From: Gnetum montanum | Taxonomy: Eukaryota; Streptophyta; Gnetopsida; Gnetales; Gnetaceae | Direction of reading: 5' to 3' | NCBI GenBank assembly: GCA_015680685.1 | Contig: MNCI01026470.1 | Span: 920-64,919, forward strand | Length of the DNA stretch: 64,000 nucleotides | Notes under the pieces: generated by a model | The model's database searches: none | What the model saw: the letters and a program-made list of their open reading frames with translations, nothing else | What the model was told of the DNA's origin: nothing | Shown: piece after piece, positions 58,700 to 64,000 of the stretch | Position numbering within the stretch: position 1 is the stretch's first letter | Layout: every line of letters starts with the position of its first letter | Translations under genes and position numbers: made by a program

Positions 58700-60416
58700 A
58701 TTCAATTTGGTTAGGTGCAAAAAATCATGGAGGGTCCCTTATTTCTACTTTCAAAGCTACCAATTCTTCATGTAGCCTCTACACTTCATTTTTAGCATGT
58801 TCTACCCTTGTCTCTAACATCACTAGCTTCCCTTTCATGGCTATTAAGTTAGACTGCATTTCATTGATATCAATCGAAATATTAAAAAGATTTTACATGA
58901 CCTGGTGCATCTATGGTAGTCTATCGAGTACATCCTCATGCTTTGCAGGTGTCATAGATGTACTGGCTAGCATTTGAGCATCTCTGGCTTCACAAATATT
59001 GGCCAGTGGCACAATGGGAACATTGAATGACTCTTTAACATGGTCAGTAACTATCTCCATTACTCTTACAATGTCTTGGTGTTGCACAATCATCACTATG
59101 GCATCTTCACCAATTTCTAGCATCACCAGAAAAGATGCAAAATTCCCTAATATTTGTTGTGTCCAATCCTCTTCTCCTCCTACCTACAATATGATACCTA
59201 CCTACTTGCAGGATCTATAGAAATAGTAGGCCTTACGGAGCTTTCTCTCACTCTATATAGGATTGAGTCTTCCCTTGCTCTCTAGCTAATAGTATCTATG
59301 ATCTAACACAAATGACTCATTAAGGATCGACAGTCTTGTGGTGGTGGTGGTGCTTACTATTCAAATATATCACCTATATGTGTTTGATCACTAGGTCCTA
59401 CCTATTATTGTTGAGCAATAGCTAAAATGTTACTTGCTGGTGTAGATCTTGAAGCATCCTCAGTGCCTACTGGCTTCTCCAACTGATCTTTCTTGGGTGG
59501 CACTATCTTTGACATTTCCATGTAGGATGCATTTTAGGCCTTTCTTGGGACATCATTGGTGTATCCCATGGTCTCCGCTTATACATAGGTTCCTAATAAG
59601 GCAAGGGAATGGAAATGTCAATTTCCCTACCTTCTTTTCTTCAAATCATCTTTGAATCTCTAGAAAGAGAAAATGAATGATGTTGACATTAAATTTTTGC
59701 ATCAAAATTATACTTTTTTAGGTTGTGTATGTGAAGATCTGATTGAGCTTCTTTTTTGGGAACAAGTGGTAGGTCCAAATCTTGAAATAAATCTTTTCTT
59801 CTTCAGTGATCTTACTATAATCTTTATGTTCTTTTTTGTAAGCTCTCTATAGCCATAATTTCTCAACATTAGTGTCAAACCTTGTGAAAATCTATGCAAC
59901 ATTGGATCCAACGTTTGGTATGTTCAAGGCCCTTGCTATTGCCTCAATTGAATATAACACTAAGACCCCTTCAATATTTACTATGGCATAATTTTTTTTA
60001 TTTTGCCAGAATTGGTAGACTTTTCCTAAGTACCATTCAGTATTGATGGATAGTGTTGGCCACAACAAAGATGCTTGAAGTTGTTTCTTAACAACTTTTG
60101 TAGCAAACTCCATGAATGAGCCAAAGTTTAGCTTCATAATGACCATAGAAATTATGGATTTTTCTTGAAGGACATGTAGGCAGTCATCAAAAAGTGTGAG
60201 ATGTTGTTCCTATTTAGGTGCTGGTGGTGCCTCTACTTTTGCTTGGGCTGAATGTTATGTGGTAGGAATCTATTGGTGGATGCTGAATGATTAAGCCTCC
60301 TAATCTACATGTTTAGCCTATGAAGTTTGTTCTCCTACATGGCCTCTCCTGTGGCCTCTTAGTCTTTTGCTATCATTCTATAAAGGTCCTTTTGTTGTAG
60401 GTCTTTTTAGGACCAT
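58700..60416 (-). pseudogene. aORF of element E, truncated
   Basis: The start ATG at 60416 (minus) is preceded by GATGTTGCAG, the third copy of a YAG|ATGG junction. Order: basic N-terminus (GPKKTYNK), WYLGKVYQFWQNKK (about 59990-60035), IARALNIPNVGSNVA (59892-59936), FPFPCLIRNLC (about 59620), then IGEDAIVMIVQHQD and HVKESFNVPIVPL (58990-59115), equivalent to HIKESFNVPIVP in D. It ends after the MKGKLVMLETRVEHA segment (about 58800); the coiled-coil end and the PCPW C-terminus found in A and D are absent, so the copy is cut. Many stops. Confidence 0.7.
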
Positions 60417-60746
60417 CTGCAACATCGGTTTCTAATGATTCATAATCCCTTTTCCTTTTTTTTGTCTGATCAAGTTCTTATCTTTTTTATTAGTTATGGT
60501 CTTATTATGATTGCAGATTTAGAGAAATTTCAAAAAGAATACCCCTAATTGTTATATCTTTGATTATTATGACCTTCTATAGTTATCATTTCCTCATTTT
60601 TGTGCCTTTAAATGGCTTTAGTCCTTTGGCTTTAATTTGATTGGTTAGTTATAATATTTTAATAATATCCTTATGATTATCATTTATATTGTCTTTCAAG
60701 AATTAGGAAATTTTGGCTCAATCTTCCTTATCAACACATAATGGAA

Positions 60747-60765
60747 TCCCCCACAACTAAGTTGA
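60747..60765 (-). promoter_or_regulatory. Internal polypurine-like motif (E)
   Basis: The minus strand reads TCAACTTAGTTGTGGGGGA, close to the copies in A (36767) and D (4578). A weaker copy, AGTTGTGGGGGTGCC, lies after integrase at about 62393-62408. Confidence 0.45.
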
Positions 60766-60919
60766 GCACTTTGGGATCAATAAGGTTCAAAAATTTTGCA
60801 AATTAGAATTGCAGTGAGGAAGTTATGGTGTTGGAAAGTTTGATTTCTAGAGCTTAGAAAAACTACAAAAACTTCTTTTGCTATGAAATGGTAGAATGAA
60901 ATTTTTTCTAACTTCCATG

Positions 60920-61010
60920 CATATATATACTATTTTTACATGCACGACATCATAGATATGACATTGTAGCTACGATGTTATAGGATATACAACATCGTAG
61001 TTACAATATC
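60920..61010 (-). promoter_or_regulatory. Internal promoter of element E
   Basis: An inverted repeat of about 22 bp arms (60960-60981, plus strand GACATTGTAGCTACGATGTT; 60989-61010, plus strand ACAACATCGTAGTTACAATA) is followed on the minus strand by GTATATATATGCATGG (TATA box). The layout equals those of A and D, but the motif itself (ACATCGTAGC) is different. No ATG is used before the aORF start at 60416. Confidence 0.6.
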
Positions 61011-61324
61011 ACCATTAAAAAATTTTGGATTTTTGGTGATTTTGTAAGGAAAACTTGAGTCAATTAGATGATTTGGAAGACATAGAGGTTGTCTAAAGTG
61101 TCTTGAATCATTGATGATGCTTGAATTTCAAAAATTTGGCTTTCAAAGTCATAAGAAAGGAATCTTAGGTGAAAGTTTATTAGGTATATATAAGATGAAC
61201 TAAGAATTATAACATATGGATGGATTATAAAACTTGTGGGAAGTGATCTTGAAGTACTAAAATGTATGGGAGGCACAAAATGATGTGGAATTGATCATTA
61301 GGTATGAGGTACAAGAGTTATACA

Positions 61325-61385
61325 AATGAATCCCCCCCAAAGTAGGCTTAAGCCCTTAGTGCCCTTGTATATCCACACCTACAAG
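61325..61385 (-). promoter_or_regulatory. Conserved non-coding block (copy in E)
   Basis: The minus strand reads GGATATACAAGGGCACTAAG, then GCCTACTTTGGGGGGGATT; collinear with 3951-4018 and 37978-38044. It is about 390 bp upstream of the internal TATA. Confidence 0.55.
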
Positions 61386-62440
61386 TGTTCATAGGAACTC
61401 AAGTAGTTGAATGTAGAACATACCTGTCTTACAAAACACACACATTAGTATCTTCATATTGAGAAAATAACACTATATTATACTAAACCATATAATTATG
61501 ATAAAATATACCAATGAAGTGCAATGAAGTTTAGAAGGGATTACAAAAATTAGGACACAAGGTGTCTTACCATAGGCATAATGAATCCTCGTGTGTGATA
61601 TGTGATTAAAGTAATGATTAGACTTTTTGTTCAAGATTCAAACCAAGTCCAAACCACTATCCAATGACATCACATTGTAAGACTAACAACCACAAGACAA
61701 TCACTATTGCAAGAAGTATTACCACTTGGCAATGTAGTTCAAGGAAGGTGTTTATTAATAACATATATTTTTTTATTGTTGTGATTTCTAAGAAGCTACC
61801 TACCTTGAGGCATGGGTAACATGTCTTTCTAATGATGTGGTAAGGTAGTACTTATTTTACTCTTACTTCCATTTTTCATTAGAACTTAAGAAAATAATAC
61901 ATTCTTAATAGTAGTAGTCCTAGAGAATTCACAAATTCCTTTGATGTCACATCCTTTTCATTTCCACTTGGTTCTTCACTTTTCTATCCAAGAATAATGA
62001 CCAAAAGTTTATTTTAGTTTTATTGTAAGAAGAATATCATTATAGCCATGGTAAGAACCTCTTATTATTGGAAATGAGTTGATGGATGACGTGGTCTCAC
62101 TGTATATAGAATCAGTCCTTCAATAATATGATAATATAGGACAATCTTCACCTTATTGGAACTACATCATGCTTTATTCCTTGAATTTTATTGAAGAAAA
62201 TTAATAAAAATATGTACAAACAAGTAGTGAAAATTATTAAAAAATTAGAAAAATAAAGAAATAATTTGAAAAAATACTAAAGAATATAACAATGATTAAG
62301 AAATGGAAGGTATAAAAGAATGAAAAGATATCAAAGAATGTGAAAAAATAATAAGAAAAGAAAAAAGTTTAGTGTGGTGCCTAAGGGTCATATAGGGCAC
62401 CCCCACAACTATCATTGGAAACTATTGACCAAAAGATTGA
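61386..62440. other. Post-integrase non-coding spacer of element E
   Basis: AT-rich, no gene. It corresponds to 36691-37978 of element A by position; similarity is confined to short words. Confidence 0.5.
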
Positions 62441-62449
62441 GTAGATATA

Positions 62450-63720
62450 ATATGGTCTAGCGAGCTAGGTAGAGTTCATAGAAGAATTAGGATGTTCATA
62501 GTATGATTTGACTTGTTGAATATTGACAGAAATAAGTTTGTATGGATAAGTTGGATGGTAAATTTGCATGACTTCTAAAGGATATGTGACATGAACAATG
62601 TAAGGTCTCTTCTATAAGGTTTGGAATTAGCTTTCTATGGCACATGGCTAAGATTATAGTATAGGACTTTATCACTTAATTGGATTGATACTTGTTGGAT
62701 ACATGCATCATGTCTATGTTTTGAGTGCTTCTTATGTATTTTGTTGCTCATTATGGATGCAAGTCTATTTTCCTCTAAAAGGTTGAGATTCATGAGATAT
62801 TCTTTCTATGCTAAGCTCAAATCTAGGTTAAGTTTACTAGTAGTAGCTAACATTTGTAGCTCTGCTTGGATTGGTAGCATAGGAAATTTTCCATAGATTA
62901 GCTCGTAAGGTGAATATCATAGAAGAAGTTTCCATGTGGTCCTATAGATCTATAGAGTATCATTTAGTTTAGTGCTTCAATCTTTCCTAAATTGACTAAT
63001 GGTTCTAGTAAATATTCATGTAATTTTCTGGTTAGTCACTTCGGCTTAGGGATGATATGGTGTAGTCAACTTATGATTCATCCCAAGTTGTTACATGATC
63101 TTTTTGAATGTAGCACCATGAAGTGTGTTCTATTATTTGATATGAGCTTTTGTGACACTCCAGATTTTTTAACCACATGTTAAAAGAATTTGACAACTAT
63201 TTTTGCTATACAATCCTTGATTGCAACTACCTCTGCTCATTTAGTACAATAATCAATCATCACTATGATGTATTCTTTTTCATTTGTTATTGGTGCAATG
63301 GATCCCATGAAATCAATTCCCCATATGTAAAATGGTTCTAATGGCTATATCCATTGTTATGGCTCTTCATTCTTGGTTGTTATTCCTCTATCATACTAAC
63401 ATCTCTTACAAGACTAGGTGAAGTTGTCTGAATCCAGAATATGGTAGGTGAGAAGTAGCTTGTCATCATTAGCTTATGTGTTCCCTTATGTCCTGCATCG
63501 TGGCCATTGCATGATCCTTCATGTGCATCTTGTAGAATTATTTCTTGGTTCTCCTTTGGAAAACACCATCTCACTAGTTCATCAACACAAATCCTATAGA
63601 TATTTTGATATACCACTTTATGTTATGGAGGAACTACTCTTTCTATTTTCTATTTCACTCAACAAGGAGTTCTTGTGTGAGAAGATAAGTCATATAATCA
63701 GTGATCCATGCTTTCTCTAT
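62450..63720 (-). pseudogene. Integrase of element E
   Basis: Minus strand. The zinc-binding N-terminus has LQDAHEGSCNGHDAGHKGTH and FSPTIFWI (63380-63560). The core has the GIDFMGSI segment (about 63300-63325), TNEKEYIIVMIDYCTK, SGVSQKLISNNRTHF (second Asp changed to Asn, about 63090-63150) and AEVTNQK (about 63030). The C-terminal part has SPYELIYGKFPML and SDKVLYYNLSHVP (62630-62920). Homologous along its length to the integrase of A. Stops and the Asp change make it dead. Confidence 0.75.
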
Positions 63721-63779
63721 TGAGTTGACAACCATTATCACTTACATGAACAAGTTCTCATTAGGGAATTGGTCTAATA

Positions 63780-64000
63780 ATGGTTCTTCTTACTTCTATG
63801 ATTTCCATCTTAGTCTTGACAAGTAATTTGCTACGATGGTCTTTGTTCCCTTCTTATCAATCATGGTGATGTCAAATTCTTATAGTATGATGAGCTACAT
63901 TATCATCCTAGGACGCACCATTAGTTTATTTATTTGAAATTTGATTACATTGTGGTCCATGTGGACATAGATAGGGTACTTGAGCACATAATGCTTGAAT
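63780..64000 (-). pseudogene. RNase H C-terminal part of element E
   Basis: Minus strand: YVHMDHNVIKFQINKLMVRP (about 63900-63965), then EFDITMIDKKGTKTIVANYL and SRL (63800-63880), the same ending as in A and other Ty3/gypsy RNase H domains. The upstream part is off-window. Confidence 0.7.

Larger units (their letters stand above)
58691..64000 (-). mobile_element. Element E: Athila-like LTR retrotransposon, partial, running off the right edge
   Basis: On the minus strand, right to left: RNase H, integrase, non-coding spacer with the conserved block, internal promoter, aORF. This is exactly the order of element A. The aORF is truncated near 58700, before the coiled-coil end, so the 3' part and LTR are missing here; RT, protease and gag lie beyond the window. 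Confidence 0.8.

Overview
This window is repeat-dominated plant nuclear DNA with no intact host gene. It is layered long-terminal-repeat (LTR) retrotransposons, nearly all riddled with stop codons and frameshifts and inserted into one another. Very large Athila-like and Tat/Ogre-like Ty3/gypsy elements, a LINE relic, AT-rich spacers and almost no coding DNA suggest a large, slowly purged plant genome. A gymnosperm is plausible, but no single sequence proves it.

Layout, left to right. (1) 1-8756: element D (+), an Athila-like copy with gag, no protease-RT-integrase, a long third ORF (here 'aORF') and its 3' LTR; it sits in a Ty3/gypsy protease relic (about 8800-9500). (2) 9525-13560: element F (-), a small non-coding element arranged LTR-internal-LTR-internal-LTR. 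(3) 13857-14274: assembly gap, then a LINE reverse transcriptase relic (-). (4) 19420-23300: element G (-), an Athila-like LTR, primer site, gag and protease. (5) 23570-25490: tRNA-derived relics and another Athila-like LTR (-). (6) 25770-29530: element C (+), Tat/Ogre-like gag-protease without RT. (7) 29575-52236: element A (+), an Athila-like copy with two LTRs, primer site, gag, protease, RT, RNase H, integrase and aORF. Its aORF is split by element B (39010-48387, -), a Tat/Ogre-like gag-protease element. (8) 52237-58690: non-coding DNA with a fragment of an AINTEGUMENTA-like AP2 transcription factor gene and a 33-bp minisatellite. (9) 58700-64000: element E (-), Athila-like RNase H, integrase and aORF.

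The most interesting signal is shared by A, D and E. Each carries the aORF downstream of the pol position, preceded by the same module: a conserved non-coding block, about 350 bp later a family-specific inverted repeat and TATA box, then about 450-520 bp later a splice-acceptor-like YAG directly abutting the aORF ATGG. The inverted-repeat motif differs between families, but in A, and more weakly in D, it resembles the promoter of that element's own LTR. This suggests an internal promoter that co-evolves with the LTR and gives the aORF its own spliced transcript.
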